Shown: one piece after another, positions 28,770 to 39,365 of the stretch
Layout of the letters: the number at the start of each line of letters is the position of its first letter
Numbering within the stretch: the stretch's first letter is position 1
Assembly (NCBI RefSeq): GCF_014851915.1
Contig: NZ_JACVAP010000002.1
Span: 1 to 64,000 of the forward strand
DNA from: Xanthomonas sp. XNM01
GTDB lineage: Bacteria > Pseudomonadota > Gammaproteobacteria > Xanthomonadales > Xanthomonadaceae
DNA length: 64,000 nucleotides
Reading direction: 5' to 3'
The notes under the pieces: generated by a model
Database searches by the model: none
Seen by the model: only the letters and a program-made list of their open reading frames with translations
Told to the model about the DNA's origin: nothing
Position numbers and translations under genes: made by a program

Positions 28770-29529
28770 GCTCCACCTCCATGACGGGATGACAGCGGAT
28801 ACAACGCACCAGTGCGGCGGACAGGGTCGAGTGGTCCGCCTGGCAGCAGCGTCGCGCGCGACCGCGCCGGATGCAAGCACGACCTTGGTCGTGCGCGACG
28901 CCGGCGCTTCCCCGGTGTGGTGAGGCGGCCGGGGAGCCCGATCGTGACGCGGCGACTGCCACCGCCATCCGTGCGGACGTCCGTCGGCCGGGGAGGGGCT
29001 TCTGCCACCTGGTGCCGGTGCCGCATGCGCCTGCTCTCCGGCGCGCGGCGGCAGGGCTATCGTGGGCGGTGGGTTCGCGTGCGTTGTGTCGTCGCTTCGG
29101 TCCTCCCACTCCTGCGGCGCGTGCCAGGACGCGGATGGCAGTGCGTCACGCACCGCTGCGCGGCAGTCCGCGCCGATGACCGGGGATGAAGGGCGACGGA
29201 GGTGCGGGGGAGAGCAGAGCTTGGGCCCCAGCCGATGCCGGCAGGACACGTGGCGGGGGCGCATCGTGGCGGTGCCGGCGCGCAGACTCCGGTCATGCGA
29301 GGGGAGGGGCGATCCGTGCTGCACGAAATCTGCGGAGCACGCAGGTGACCGGTAGACCGCTCCCCGGGGCGCTGGCGGTCTGCACGATCGCGCCGGGGTG
29401 TGCCTCGTGGTCGCTGGCGTCGGATGAGCGTGCGGGATCCGCGGCGTCGACGTCCTCCGCCCGCCGGCCGTGCCACGAGATCGGTCAGGCGCTCGCCTGC
29501 GCGTGGACGTGCCGGTCACCCACACAGGA
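28770..29529. other. 760-bp intergenic region, no gene seen
   Basis: GC-rich DNA between the TonB-like gene and the SIMPL gene. Frames reach 125 codons but are rich in Arg, Pro, Gly and Cys, lack ribosome sites and show no family sequence. Confidence 0.55.
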
Positions 29530-29549
29530 ACGGCGCCCGAAGGCGCCGT
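29530..29549 (-). terminator. hairpin downstream of the SIMPL gene
   Basis: On the minus strand ACGGCGCC-TTCG-GGCGCCGT: an 8-bp stem closed by a stable UUCG tetraloop, 30 bp after the stop. No T-run follows (TCCTGTGTGG), so termination strength is uncertain. Confidence 0.5.
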
Positions 29550-29579
29550 CCGTCCGCTCCAGCGAGGGCGTGCGTGGCC

Positions 29580-30299
29580 TCAGCGGCCCAGTTCGAACAC
29601 CACGTCCAGCTGCACCGACACGCTGCTCTCACCAGCCGCGACCGGCGTGCTGTCCATGGCCTCGGCCCGCACCACCGCCATGCGCGGCATCGGCACCGGC
29701 ATGGTGCCGCCGCCTTCGCCGATGCTGACGATGCGGCGCACGCGCAGGCCCAGCGCCTTGGCGTAGGTCTCGGCGCGTGCCTGGGCGCGCTTGAGCGCCT
29801 CGATCCGGGCCTGGTCGTACAGCGGCTCGGGGTTGTCGATGCCGAAGCTGGGGCCGTTGATCTGGTTGGCGCCGCTGGCGACCAGGGCGTCGAGCACCTT
29901 GCCCATCTTCGCCACGTCGCGCAGCTTGATGGTGACGGTGTTGGTGGCCTGGTAGCCGGTCACCGCCGGGGCCTGGTTCTCGGCGTAGCGGTACTGCGGA
30001 TTGAGGTGGATGCCGCTGGTCTGCACGTCCTTGTCGGCCACGCCCGCGGCCTTGATCGCGGCCAGCACCTTGTTCATCAGCTCGGCGTTCTGGCGCATCG
30101 CACCGTTGCCGTCGGCGGCCTGGGTGACCACGCCGGCCGAGATGGTGGCGATGTCGGGGGCGCGGCTGGCCTGCGCGTCGGCCGAAACCTGCAGCAGGGT
30201 CGCATCGGCCGGCAGGGGGGCGGGCTGGGCCTGGGCGGCAACGGCGCCGGGGGCGGCCATGGCCAGGACGGCCAGGAGGGAGCTCAGGGTGCGGGACAT
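29580..30299 (-). CDS. periplasmic SIMPL-domain (DUF541) protein
   Basis: 239 residues from ATG 30299, chosen because AAGGAG lies 8 bp upstream and a signal peptide follows (MSRTLSSLLAVLAMAAPG, cleavage near AVAAQA). The mature part is a SIMPL/DUF541 domain: LLQVSADAQASRAPDIATISAGVVT, VTGYQATNTVTIKLRDVAKMG, ARIEALKRAQARAETYAKALG. Members form periplasmic multimers linked to oxidative-stress tolerance; molecular role unclear. Divergent from maf. Confidence 0.88.
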   Translation of the reverse strand: MSRTLSSLLAVLAMAAPGAVAAQAQPAPLPADATLLQVSADAQASRAPDIATISAGVVTQAADGNGAMRQNAELMNKVLAAIKAAGVADKDVQTSGIHLNPQYRYAENQAPAVTGYQATNTVTIKLRDVAKMGKVLDALVASGANQINGPSFGIDNPEPLYDQARIEALKRAQARAETYAKALGLRVRRIVSIGEGGGTMPVPMPRMAVVRAEAMDSTPVAAGESSVSVQLDVVFELGR

Positions 30300-30419
30300 G
30301 TGGATCTCCTTGAAGGTGGCAGCGAGGGTGGTGCCGTGGGGATGAACGGGCGGTGAGTTCATCCGGGGTCGACTCCCTGCCGGCGCCGTATCGGCGGCGT
30401 TCAGTCATCCGGCGCGGGT

Positions 30420-30434
30420 TATTCTGTGCCGATG
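30420..30434 (+). promoter_or_regulatory. candidate -10 box for a leaderless maf mRNA
   Basis: TATTCT (30420-30425), six bases, then ATG (30432). No Shine-Dalgarno precedes the ATG. Confidence 0.45.
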
Positions 30435-31031
30435 CTGCATCTTGCTTCCAAATCCCCCCGCCGCGCCGAGCTTCTGACCCGCCTGGACGTGCCGTTCCAG
30501 CTGCTGGACGTGGACGTGCCCGAGGTCCGCGACGCGGACGAGACGGCCGAGGACTACGTGCGCCGGGTCGCCCGCGACAAGGCCGCCGCCGGGCTTGCCC
30601 GGCTGGGCGGCATGGCCGGTGCCTGGGTGATCGGTTCGGACACCGAGGTCGTGCTCGACGAGCGCGTGTTCGGCAAGCCGGCCGACGCTGCCGATGCCGC
30701 GGCGATGCTGCGCAGCCTGTCCGGCCGCAGCCACCGCGTGCTGTCGGCGGCCTGCCTGCTGTCGGCGGATGCGGCGCACGAGGCGCTGTCGATCACCGAG
30801 GTCCATTTCGCCGCGCTGTCCGATGCGCAGATCGCCGCCTACGTGGCCACCGGCGAGCCGATGGGCAAGGCCGGCGCCTATGCGATCCAGGGCGGCGCCG
30901 AACGTTTCGTGGTCCATCTGTCCGGCAGCTACTCCGGGGTGATGGGCCTGCCACTGCATGAGACCGCGGGTCTGCTGGACGCCGCCGGCGCCTGGCCGGG
31001 CGCCGCGCATCCCACAACGATCCTGGAGTGA
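30432..31031 (+). CDS. maf: Maf-family nucleoside triphosphate pyrophosphatase
   Basis: 199-residue housecleaning enzyme that hydrolyses dTTP/UTP or modified nucleotides to monophosphates. [14 protein letters not shown] at the N-terminus, the central [17 protein letters not shown] (catalytic Asp) and [28 protein letters not shown] are the family motifs. ATG 30432 preferred to an in-frame GTG at 30426. The stop overlaps the rng start (GTGA), the usual maf-rng operon. Confidence 0.93.
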   Translation: MLHLASKSPRRAELLTRLDVPFQLLDVDVPEVRDADETAEDYVRRVARDKAAAGLARLGGMAGAWVIGSDTEVVLDERVFGKPADAADAAAMLRSLSGRSHRVLSAACLLSADAAHEALSITEVHFAALSDAQIAAYVATGEPMGKAGAYAIQGGAERFVVHLSGSYSGVMGLPLHETAGLLDAAGAWPGAAHPTTILE

Positions 31032-32536
31032 ACAGCCCCGTGTCCGAGGAGATCCTGGTCAACGTCACCCCGCGCGAGACCCGCGTGGCGGTCGTCGAGA
31101 GCGGCATGCTGCAGGAACTGCACATCGAGCGCGGCTGGCGCCGTGGCGTGGTCGGCAACATCTACCGCGGCCGGGTGCAGCGGGTGATGCCGGGCATGCA
31201 GGCGGCCTTCGTCGAGGTCGGCCTGGACCGCGCCGCGTTCCTGCACGCCAACGACGTGGTCCGCGCCGCGCCGGTCGAGCAGGCGCTGGCCGACGAGGCC
31301 CGGCTGCCGGCGCCGCACGCGGCCGGCACGCCGTCTATCGTCGAGCTGCTGCGCGACGGCCAGGACATCGTGGTGCAGGTGGTCAAGGATCCGATCGGGA
31401 CCAAGGGCGCGCGCCTGACCACGCAGATCAGCATTCCCTCGCGCTACATGGTGCTGCTGCCGCAGTCCAAGGTGGTCGGGGTGTCGGCGCGGATCGAGGA
31501 CGAGGCCGAGCGCGCGCGGCTGAAGTCGCTGGTCACCGAGCTGTCGGCCCAGCACGGCGGCTACGGCTACATCGTGCGCACCAACGCCGAGGGCCAGCCG
31601 GCCGAGGCGCTGGCCGAGGACATCGCCTACCTGTCGCGGGTCTGGAACGTGGTCGAGCGCCGCGGCCGCGAGGCGCCGTCGGCCAGCATCATCTACGAGG
31701 ACCTGAGCCTGCCGCTGCGCTCGGTGCGCGACCTGATCCGCAAGGACGTGGAGAAGGTGCGGGTCGACTCGCGCGACACCTACGACCGGCTGCAGGCCTT
31801 CGTCGCCAAGTACATGCCGGTGCTGGCCGAGAAGCTGGAGCTGTACACCGGCGACCGCCCGATCTTCGACCTGTACGGGGTCGAGGACGAGATCGCCCGC
31901 GCGCTGGACAAGCAGGTGCCGCTGAAGTCCGGCGGCTACCTGGTCATCGACCAGACCGAGGCGATGACCACGATCGACGTCAACACCGGTTCGTTCCTGG
32001 GCCAGCGCAACCTCGAAGAAACGGTCTACCGGACCAACCTGGAGGCGGCGCAGGCGGTGGCGCGGCAGCTGCGGCTGCGCAACCTCGGCGGCATCATCAT
32101 CATCGACTTCATCGACATGACCGATGCCGAGCACCGCCGCCAGGTGCTGCGCACGCTGGAAAAGGCGCTCTCGCGCGACCACGCCAAGACCACGGTGTAC
32201 GACTTCTCGCCGCTGGGCCTGGTCGAGATGACCCGCAAGCGCACCGTCGAAAGCCTGGAGCGGCAGCTGTCGGAAACCTGCACCCACTGCAGCGGACGCG
32301 GCTCGGTCAAGACCGCCGAGACGGTCACCTACGAGATCTTCCGCGAGATCACCCGCGCGGTGCGCCAGTTCGAGGCCGCGCGCCTGCTGGTGATCGCCTC
32401 GTCGAAGGTGGTCGCGCGGATCACCGAGGAGGAATCCAGCGCGGTCGCCGAGCTGGAGGAGTTCCTCGGCAAGTCGATCCGCTTCCAGGCCGACGAGCAG
32501 TACCTGCAGGAGCAGTTCGATGTGGTCCTGCTCTGA
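31028..32536 (+). CDS. rng: ribonuclease G
   Basis: 502-residue RNase E/G-type endonuclease that matures the 16S rRNA 5' end and decays mRNA. N-terminal S1 domain ([21 protein letters not shown]), catalytic site with metal Asp317 ([10 protein letters not shown]) and Asp360 (IIIDFIDM), and the zinc link CTHC (Cys418, Cys421). It lacks the long C-terminal scaffold of RNase E, so it is RNase G. GTG start overlaps the maf stop; a second GTG lies 12 bp on. Confidence 0.95.
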   Translation: MNSPVSEEILVNVTPRETRVAVVESGMLQELHIERGWRRGVVGNIYRGRVQRVMPGMQAAFVEVGLDRAAFLHANDVVRAAPVEQALADEARLPAPHAAGTPSIVELLRDGQDIVVQVVKDPIGTKGARLTTQISIPSRYMVLLPQSKVVGVSARIEDEAERARLKSLVTELSAQHGGYGYIVRTNAEGQPAEALAEDIAYLSRVWNVVERRGREAPSASIIYEDLSLPLRSVRDLIRKDVEKVRVDSRDTYDRLQAFVAKYMPVLAEKLELYTGDRPIFDLYGVEDEIARALDKQVPLKSGGYLVIDQTEAMTTIDVNTGSFLGQRNLEETVYRTNLEAAQAVARQLRLRNLGGIIIIDFIDMTDAEHRRQVLRTLEKALSRDHAKTTVYDFSPLGLVEMTRKRTVESLERQLSETCTHCSGRGSVKTAETVTYEIFREITRAVRQFEAARLLVIASSKVVARITEEESSAVAELEEFLGKSIRFQADEQYLQEQFDVVLL

Positions 32537-32635
32537 GCCCATGACCGCCCGCGCCGCGGCGGCCGTCTTCCCGTCAGCGGCATGGATCGCCCGCAGCACG
32601 CCCGCATCGCCGGCGTCGCGCGGACTCCAGCCCTG

Positions 32636-35600
32636 ATGCACGCGCCGGTGCACCGCCGCCTGCGCCAGCTCCGTCGCGGGGCCGGCTACGCCGTGGCCGT
32701 GGCGCTGGTGATCGTGGCGCTGGTGATCGGCACGACCAGCCAGCTGCTGCCGCTGGTGGAGCGGCATCCGGAGCGGATCGCCGCCTGGCTCAGCGAGAAG
32801 GCCGGCCGGCCGGTGTCGTTCGAGCGGGTTGAGACCGACTGGACCCGGCGCGGCCCGCTGCTGCGCCTGGACGGCCTGCACATCGGCCAGCCCGGCGGCG
32901 GCGTGCGGATCGGCCAGGCCGAGGTGCTGGTCTCGCTGTACGCCGGTCTGCTGCCCGGGCGCTCGTTCACCGAGCTGCGCCTGCGCGGGCCGTCGCTGAC
33001 CCTGCAGCGCGACGACGACGGCCGCTGGGCGATCCGCGGCCTGCCGTCCACCGGTGCCGGCGGCGATCCGCTGGAGTACCTGGAAGGACTCGGCGAGCTG
33101 CAGGTGATCGGCGCGGCGCTGACCGTGGACGCGCCCTCGATCGGGCTGCAGGCGCGGATCCCGCGCATCGACCTGCGCCTGCGGGTCGACGGCAGGCGGG
33201 TGGCCGCCGGTGCGCGTGGCTGGATCCGCCCCGAGGTCGAGCCGCTGACGCTGGCGCTGCAGTTCGAGCGGGGCAGCGGCGACGGGCGCGTCTGGCTGGA
33301 CATGGAAAGCGAGGACCTGTCGGCGTGGGCGCCGCTGCTGCGGCAGGGCGGGATCGAGCCGACCGCCGGGCGCGGCGGGCTGCAGGCCTGGGCCGAACTG
33401 CGTGGGCACCGCGTGGTGCTGGTGACCGCGCAGGCGCAGCTGCGCGACCTGGCCCTGGCCGGCACCCCGCTGGCCGATGGCGAGCGCCCGCAGGCGCATT
33501 TCGACGAGTTGCGCACGCGGGCGCGCTGGCGGCTGGCGGCGGGCGGCTGGCGTCTGGACGCGCCGCTGCTGCGGGTGGCCGATGGCGAGGACAGCCAGGT
33601 CCTGGACGGGCTGGTCGTGGCCGGTGGCCGCCGTTACGCGCTGCTGGCCGAGCGCATCGACGCCGCGCCGCTGCTGCGCGTGCTGGCCTTGACCGACCGC
33701 GTGCCGCGCGACCTGCGCCAGTGGCTGGCCGATGCCGCGCCCGAGGCGCAGCTGAGCGGGCTGGAACTGGTGGGCGAGCGCGACGGGCCGCTGCGCGCGC
33801 ACGGGCGGCTGGAGCGGGTCGGCTTCCGCCCGGTCGGCAATGCACCCGGCTTCACCGGTCTGGCCGGCACGGTCGATGGCGATGGCGAGGGCTGGGAGCT
33901 GGCGCTGGACCAGGCCAGCGCGCTGCGTTTCGACTGGCCGCGCGGCTTCGGCGTGGTCCATGACGTGACCCTGGACGGCACCCTGCTGGCGTGGCGCGAA
34001 GGCGCAGGCTGGCGGGTCGGCACGCCGGCGCTGCGCGTGCGCGGCAGCGATTACGGCGCCCACGTGCGTGGCGGGATCTGGTTCCAGGGCGACGGCACCC
34101 GGCCGTGGCTGGAGATCGCCGCCGAACTGGACGATGCGCCGGTGCCGGCAGCCAAGAAGTTCTGGATCCACCACATGATGCCGTCGGCGGCGGTCGACTG
34201 GCTGGACGCGGCGCTGGAAGGCGGCGTGGTCACCGGTGGCCGCGGCCTGGTCGCCGGCGACCTGGACGACTGGCCGTTCACCGACAACGACGGCCGCTTC
34301 GACGCCAGCGCGCGGATCCGCGATGGCCGCTTCCAGTTCCAGCCGGACTGGCCGGCGCTGGAAGGCGCCGATGCGCGGGTGGCCTTCGTGGGCAACGGCT
34401 TCGAGGTCGAGGGCAAGGGCCGGATCGGCGGCCTGCCGGTGGGCCGGTTCAAGGCCGGCATTGCCGACTTCGGCGAAGCCGAGCTGAAGGTCGAGGCCGA
34501 GGCGGCCGGCGACGCGGCGCGCCTGCTGGCGCTGCTGCGCAACAGCCCGCTGGAGGCCGAGCACCACGACACGCTCGCCAACCTGGAGGCATCCGGCCCG
34601 GCGCAGACACGCTTCTCGCTGGCCCTGCCGCTGGAGGCCGGGCATGGCCCGGCCAGGGTCGACGGCACGGTCAGCCTGGAGGGCGCGCGTCTGGCGGAAA
34701 AGCGCTGGGGTCTGGTCTTCGACGGGGTCACCGGGCAGGCCCGCTACGACGGCAACGGCTTCGCCGCCGAACGCCTGGACGTGCGCCATCGCGACCAGCC
34801 CGGCGTGCTGTCGCTGCGCGCCGGGCGCCACGTGCGCGACCCGCTGCAGGCCTTCGAGGCTGAGCTCGGCGCCCTGCTCGATGCCGGCGATCTGCTCGAG
34901 CGCGCGCCCGAGCTGGAGTGGCTCGAGCCGCTGGTACGCGGCCGCTCGGACTGGACGGTCGCGGTGGCGATGCCGCTGCAGCCGGTGGCCGGCAGCGAAG
35001 GCGTGCTGCAGTTGCGGTCCGATCTGGTCGGCACCGTGCTCGACCTGCCATCGCCGCTGGACAAGGCGGCGCCGGCCCCCTTGCCGACGCGGGTGCGGGT
35101 CGGGCTGCCGCTGGGCAGCGGGGGCGTCGACGTGGCCTTCGGCCAGCGTATGGCGCTGCGGGCGCGCAGCGCCAACGATCAGACCGGCGTGCGGGTGACA
35201 CTGGGCCGCGGCACCGTCGCCGGCGAGCCGCCGGTCTCGGGCATGGTCGTCGATGGCCGGACCGCGTCGCTGGATGCACTGGAATGGATCGCGCTGGCCA
35301 AGGGCGATGGGGCCGACGACGGCGGCGTGCCGCTGCGCCAGATCGACGTGATGGTCGACGAACTGAAACTGCTCGGCGGGGTGTTTCCCGCCAGCCGGCT
35401 GCGGTTGCTGCCGGTCGCGCAGGGGCTGGATGTCAACGTCGACGGCCCGGCGCTGGCCGGGCATGTCAGCGTGCCCAGCCAGTCCAGCGCGCCGGTGCGC
35501 GGTCATTTCACCCGCCTGCACTGGCAGGCGCCCGCGGCGAGCGAACCGGCCACGCCCGGCAGTGCAGGCGCGGCGACCGCACCGCCGGAAACGCCGACCG

Positions 35601-36574
35601 GGGGCGCCGATGCGGCGCGGCCGCTGGCCGACGACAGTTTCGATCCGGCCTCGATCCCGCCGCTGCAGCTGGATATCGACGACCTGCGCTACCAGCGCGC
35701 CGAACTCGGACGCGCCGTGCTGCGGACCCGGCCGGTCGCCGGCGGGCTGCGGGTGGACACGCTGGAACTGCGCTCGGACTGGCAGAGCACCGATGCCAGC
35801 GGTGAATGGATCGGCCGCGGCGCCGGCGCGCGCACCCGCCTGGCGATGCAGGTCGAGAGCCAGGACATGGGGCGTCTGGTGAACGGCCTGGGTTATGCCG
35901 ACTGGCTGGCGCGGGGCGATGGGCGCATCGCGTTCGACGCCAGCTGGCCCGGGTCGCCGGCCGGCTTCAGCCTCGGCGGGCTGCAGGGCAGCCTGCGCAT
36001 CGATGCGCGCAACGGCCAGCTGCTGGAGATCGAGCCCGGCGCCGGCCGCGTGCTCGGCCTGCTCAGCGTGGCCCAGCTGCCACGCCGGTTGATGCTGGAT
36101 TTCCGCGACTTCTTCTCCAAGGGCTTCGCGTTCAACCACCTGGAAGGCAACGTGCGCTTCGCCGATGGCGCGGCCGACACCGACGACATGCGCATCGACG
36201 GCCCGGCCGCCGACATCCACATCCGCGGCCGCACCGACCTGCGCGCGCAGCAGTTCGACCAGACCATCGACGTGCAGCCCAAGTCCGGCAACCTGCTGAC
36301 CGTGGTCGGCGCCTTCACCGGCGGACCGGTCGGCGCGGCGGTGGGCGCGGCTGCCAACGCGGTGCTGGGCAAGCCGCTGGGCGAGATCGGCGCGAGGACC
36401 TACAAGGTCAGCGGCCCCTGGAAGGAGCCGAAGGTCGAGGTGGTCGGGCGCGAGCAGTCGCGCAGCGACGCGCGCGACGAGGAACGCGAGCCGCCGGCAG
36501 CCGCACCGGCCCCCACACCTGCGCCTGAATCTTCATCCGCGCCTGTCTCGGCACCGGCCGACGAGCGTCGCTGA
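32636..36574 (+). CDS. yhdP: YhdP-family AsmA-like protein
   Basis: About 1312 residues. One N-terminal transmembrane helix (GYAVAVALVIVALVIGTTSQLLPL) is followed by a long, repetitive beta-rich periplasmic region and an AsmA-like C-terminal domain (LQGSLRIDARNGQLLEIEPG, LDFRDFFSKGFAFNHLEGNV, IRGRTDLRAQQFDQTIDVQP). YhdP is a bridge-like protein for phospholipid transport to the outer membrane. It ends with a Pro/Ala/Ser-rich tail. The maf-rng-yhdP order is standard. Start uncertain: ATG 32582 would add 18 residues. Confidence 0.92.
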   Translation: MHAPVHRRLRQLRRGAGYAVAVALVIVALVIGTTSQLLPLVERHPERIAAWLSEKAGRPVSFERVETDWTRRGPLLRLDGLHIGQPGGGVRIGQAEVLVSLYAGLLPGRSFTELRLRGPSLTLQRDDDGRWAIRGLPSTGAGGDPLEYLEGLGELQVIGAALTVDAPSIGLQARIPRIDLRLRVDGRRVAAGARGWIRPEVEPLTLALQFERGSGDGRVWLDMESEDLSAWAPLLRQGGIEPTAGRGGLQAWAELRGHRVVLVTAQAQLRDLALAGTPLADGERPQAHFDELRTRARWRLAAGGWRLDAPLLRVADGEDSQVLDGLVVAGGRRYALLAERIDAAPLLRVLALTDRVPRDLRQWLADAAPEAQLSGLELVGERDGPLRAHGRLERVGFRPVGNAPGFTGLAGTVDGDGEGWELALDQASALRFDWPRGFGVVHDVTLDGTLLAWREGAGWRVGTPALRVRGSDYGAHVRGGIWFQGDGTRPWLEIAAELDDAPVPAAKKFWIHHMMPSAAVDWLDAALEGGVVTGGRGLVAGDLDDWPFTDNDGRFDASARIRDGRFQFQPDWPALEGADARVAFVGNGFEVEGKGRIGGLPVGRFKAGIADFGEAELKVEAEAAGDAARLLALLRNSPLEAEHHDTLANLEASGPAQTRFSLALPLEAGHGPARVDGTVSLEGARLAEKRWGLVFDGVTGQARYDGNGFAAERLDVRHRDQPGVLSLRAGRHVRDPLQAFEAELGALLDAGDLLERAPELEWLEPLVRGRSDWTVAVAMPLQPVAGSEGVLQLRSDLVGTVLDLPSPLDKAAPAPLPTRVRVGLPLGSGGVDVAFGQRMALRARSANDQTGVRVTLGRGTVAGEPPVSGMVVDGRTASLDALEWIALAKGDGADDGGVPLRQIDVMVDELKLLGGVFPASRLRLLPVAQGLDVNVDGPALAGHVSVPSQSSAPVRGHFTRLHWQAPAASEPATPGSAGAATAPPETPTGGADAARPLADDSFDPASIPPLQLDIDDLRYQRAELGRAVLRTRPVAGGLRVDTLELRSDWQSTDASGEWIGRGAGARTRLAMQVESQDMGRLVNGLGYADWLARGDGRIAFDASWPGSPAGFSLGGLQGSLRIDARNGQLLEIEPGAGRVLGLLSVAQLPRRLMLDFRDFFSKGFAFNHLEGNVRFADGAADTDDMRIDGPAADIHIRGRTDLRAQQFDQTIDVQPKSGNLLTVVGAFTGGPVGAAVGAAANAVLGKPLGEIGARTYKVSGPWKEPKVEVVGREQSRSDARDEEREPPAAAPAPTPAPESSSAPVSAPADERR

Positions 36575-36930
36575 CCGGATCGCGCAGGCGGCGCCGGTCG
36601 CCGCGGCGACGCATCGTGGCTGCGGCTGCACGGCGCGACCATCCATCCCGTGTCGTTGCGCCGGGCTGCGGGCCTGGGCATGACAGACCCGGCCGAGTCC
36701 GCTCCTGTCGGGCGCGGCGCATCGTTCCGCAGGAGCGCGCTCGAGCGCGGCCGCCGGTGCCGTCCCGGCGGGAACGCGGCTCCCGGGCATGACGGTCGCG
36801 GCCGGGTCACGCCTGCCGGGCAGCGCATCGCCGTGCAGGGGCACGCCCGAGCACTGTCATGCTCATGCCGTTCGCGCCGCAGTCCGGGCCCGGGCATCGC
36901 CCAGGGCCCGCAGCGCGACGGACCCGTGCC
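36575..36930. other. 356-bp gap between convergent genes, no gene seen
   Basis: GC-rich DNA between yhdP and the DUF6065 gene, with one REP-like sequence (36729-36755). No convincing frame. Confidence 0.6.
36729..36755. repeat. GTAG-type REP-like sequence (diverged)
   Basis: 27-nt unit beginning GCAGGAG and ending GGCCGCC with a GCGC/GCGC stem, aligning without gaps to the REP units at 22581 and 61142. Confidence 0.55.
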
Positions 36931-37665
36931 TCACTCTTCCGGGGCGCGCTCGAAGCCTGGCAGCCGCACCCGCGTGCGGTGGCCCGCCGCAGGGCAGCCA
37001 TGCGTGTCGACGCCGCGGAAGTAGCCGCGCTGCCATTTCTCGCGTTCGGCCTGCGAGCCGGGCTGGCCCAGCGCGTCGAGGAAATCACCGCGGCTTTCGC
37101 TCCAGCGCCGCACCTGGGCGGCCAGTTCCGGCGTTGCCGACAGCGGCTTCCATTCGGCCTGGACCTGCTCGAACAGCTGCCGCTGCAGCGGCAGCAGATG
37201 GCAGAACGGTTCGCCAGCCTCGAAGCGCACCGTGCCCGGCCGGGTGAACTTCCAGTTCATCGTGAAGGCGTACGGACTCCAGTCGGTCTCGACCACGCCG
37301 CTGAGCCCGGCGATGCCGTCCTTGGGCCGGTTCAGCGGCGCGGTGGCCAGCAGGTCGACGCCGGCATCGGTGCGGAACAGGCACGGGACGTGGAAGGTCA
37401 GCACGCCATGGCCGAAGTGGCTCAGCGCCGGTGCGGCCGTGCCGGGATCGGGCGTGATGCGCAGGGCTTCCAGCGCGTCGCCGCCCTCCCAGTGCGCGCT
37501 GAATCCGCTCTGGCACAGCAGTTCCCAGCCGCTGGCGTTGGCGATGTCCAGCGGCAGGCAGCGGTAGGCGTAGTGCTGGTCGGTGGCGTCCATCCAGTCG
37601 CGCTCGCGCGGCGCGGGGCGGATGTCCAGGGTGTGGCCGTCGAGCACGTGGGCGGTGAGTTTCAT
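36931..37665 (-). CDS. DUF6065-family protein
   Basis: 244 residues of soluble character. ERDWMDATDQHYAYRCLPLD and ANASGWELLC match the conserved start of DUF6065, followed by SHFGHGVLTFHVPCLFRTD, PLNRPKDGIAGLSGVVETDW and FTMNWKFTRPG. The C-terminus has REKWQRGYFRGVDTHG. No enzymatic function is known for the family. ATG 37665; the longer in-frame extension upstream is the shadow of tldD. Divergent from tldD across 114 bp. Confidence 0.75.
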   Translation of the reverse strand: MKLTAHVLDGHTLDIRPAPRERDWMDATDQHYAYRCLPLDIANASGWELLCQSGFSAHWEGGDALEALRITPDPGTAAPALSHFGHGVLTFHVPCLFRTDAGVDLLATAPLNRPKDGIAGLSGVVETDWSPYAFTMNWKFTRPGTVRFEAGEPFCHLLPLQRQLFEQVQAEWKPLSATPELAAQVRRWSESRGDFLDALGQPGSQAEREKWQRGYFRGVDTHGCPAAGHRTRVRLPGFERAPEE

Positions 37666-37767
37666 CCTGTTCGGCCGGTGTGAGGGGAGAAGGCGGCGCC
37701 AGCTGTCATCATAGGCAGCCCGGGACCGGCCAGCCGCCATGCGGCTTGCTCCACCCGCCAATGCCCC

Positions 37768-37782
37768 CATTCTGTTCCGATG
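37768..37782 (+). promoter_or_regulatory. candidate -10 box for a leaderless tldD mRNA
   Basis: CATTCT (37768-37773), six bases (GTTCCG), then ATG (37780). The -10 is weaker (C at the first position), but the arrangement copies that of maf. Confidence 0.35.
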
Positions 37783-39225
37783 ACCGATTCCGCGCTGATC
37801 CTTGCCCAGTCCCGCCTGCTGCTGCCCGGCGGCCTCGATCCGTCCGCCCTGGACACCGCGTTCGGCGCGCTGCTCGGGCCGGGCATCGACTTCGGCGACC
37901 TGTACTTCCAGCACGCTCGCCGCGAGAGCTGGAGCGTGGAGGACGGCATCGTCAAGGATGGCGCCCATTCGATCGAGCAGGGCGTCGGCGTGCGCGCGAT
38001 CAGCGGCGAGAAGACCGGCTTCGCCTATTCGGACGACATCAACGCCGATGCGCTGCGCCTGGCCGCCGGCTCGGCACGCGCGATCGCCCGCGACGGCGCC
38101 GCGCATGCGCCGCGGCAGCTGGTCCGCAGCGGCGGCCGCAGCCTGTATCCGGCGCTGGATCCGGTCGACGGCATGCCCAACGAGGTCAAGGTCGAACAGC
38201 TGCGCGCGCTGGACCGGCTGCTGCGCGCGGCCGACCCGCGCGTGATCCAGGTGTCGGTCAGCCTGTCCGGCGGCGTCGACACCGTGCTGGTCGCGCGCAG
38301 CGACGGTGTGCTCGCCGCCGACGTGCGGCCGCTGGTGCGCCTGAACGTGCAGGTGATCGTCGAGCAGGCCGGGCGCCGCGAATCCGGCTATGCCGGTGGC
38401 GGTGGCCGCTACTCGTACGAGGAGCTGTTCTCCGGTGGCCGCCCCGAAGCGCTGGCGCGCGAAGCGCTGCGCCAGGCGCTGGTGAACCTGGACGCGATCG
38501 ACGCGCCGGCCGGCACGATGCCGGTGGTGCTCGGCGCTGGCTGGCCCGGCGTGCTGCTGCACGAGGCGGTCGGCCACGGCCTGGAAGGCGACTTCAACCG
38601 CAAGGGCACTTCGACCTACGCCGGCCGCATCGGCCAGCGCGTGGCCGCACCGGGCGTGACCATCGTCGACGACGGCACCCTCGATGGCCGCCGCGGCTCG
38701 CTCAACATCGACGACGAAGGCACGCCGACCAACTGCACGACCCTGATCGAGGACGGCGTGCTGGTCGGCTACATGCAGGACACGCTGAACGCGCGGCTGA
38801 TGGGCATGGCGCCGACCGGCAACGGCCGCCGCGAGTCGTTCGCGCACCTGGTGATGCCGCGGATGACCAACACCTACATGCTGGCCGGCCAGCACGATCC
38901 GCAGGAGATGATCCGCTCGGTCAAGAAGGGCCTGTACGCGGTCAACTTCGGCGGCGGCCAGGTCGACATCACCAGCGGCAAGTACGTGTTCTCGGCGACC
39001 GAGGCCTATCTGATCGAGGACGGCAGGGTGACCGCGCCGGTGAAGGGCGCGACCTTGATCGGCAACGGCCCGGACACGATGCAGAAGGTGCGCATGGTCG
39101 GGACGGATCTTGCGCTGGACGAAGGCGTCGGCGTGTGCGGCAAGGACGGGCAGAGCGTGCCGGTCGGTGTCGGCCAGCCGTCGCTGCTGATCGACGGGCT
39201 GACCGTGGGCGGTACGAAGGCGTGA
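37780..39225 (+). CDS. tldD: metalloprotease TldD
   Basis: 481-residue subunit that carries the zinc site of the TldD/TldE protease, which degrades small unfolded peptides and is used to mature microcin B17 and Ccd[12 protein letters not shown] (His261-Glu262-His266) is the metal-binding HExxxH motif; [33 protein letters not shown] and MTNTYMLAG are further signatures. Its partner pmbA (tldE) lies 1 kb downstream with convergent darP between them. Confidence 0.95.
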   Translation: MTDSALILAQSRLLLPGGLDPSALDTAFGALLGPGIDFGDLYFQHARRESWSVEDGIVKDGAHSIEQGVGVRAISGEKTGFAYSDDINADALRLAAGSARAIARDGAAHAPRQLVRSGGRSLYPALDPVDGMPNEVKVEQLRALDRLLRAADPRVIQVSVSLSGGVDTVLVARSDGVLAADVRPLVRLNVQVIVEQAGRRESGYAGGGGRYSYEELFSGGRPEALAREALRQALVNLDAIDAPAGTMPVVLGAGWPGVLLHEAVGHGLEGDFNRKGTSTYAGRIGQRVAAPGVTIVDDGTLDGRRGSLNIDDEGTPTNCTTLIEDGVLVGYMQDTLNARLMGMAPTGNGRRESFAHLVMPRMTNTYMLAGQHDPQEMIRSVKKGLYAVNFGGGQVDITSGKYVFSATEAYLIEDGRVTAPVKGATLIGNGPDTMQKVRMVGTDLALDEGVGVCGKDGQSVPVGVGQPSLLIDGLTVGGTKA

Positions 39226-39365
39226 ATCGCGCCTTCGCCGCGAGGCGCGCGATGGGCTCCGTTCGATCCGCCGCGGCGCATGCCGCGGCACCGTCCGCGC
39301 GTCATCGGGGCCGCGCCCGGCCAGCCGTCATCGCGTGGCGTGCGCCGCGGGCCGTGGGCCGGCGC

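Noticed and set aside
28770-29525. N-terminal extension of the TonB-like gene (frame open to 29525)
   Set aside because: The extension has no protein-like features, and a strong GGAGGTGG site precedes the ATG at 28769, followed directly by the membrane anchor.
30929-36220. 1763-codon minus-strand open frame opposite rng and yhdP
   Set aside because: It mirrors the codon structure of two well-supported genes, is rich in Gln/Arg/His/Ala without domain motifs, and is a typical GC-rich antisense shadow.
37666-39291. N-terminal extension of the DUF6065 frame to 786 codons
   Set aside because: It is antisense to tldD; the family match begins at the ATG at 37665.
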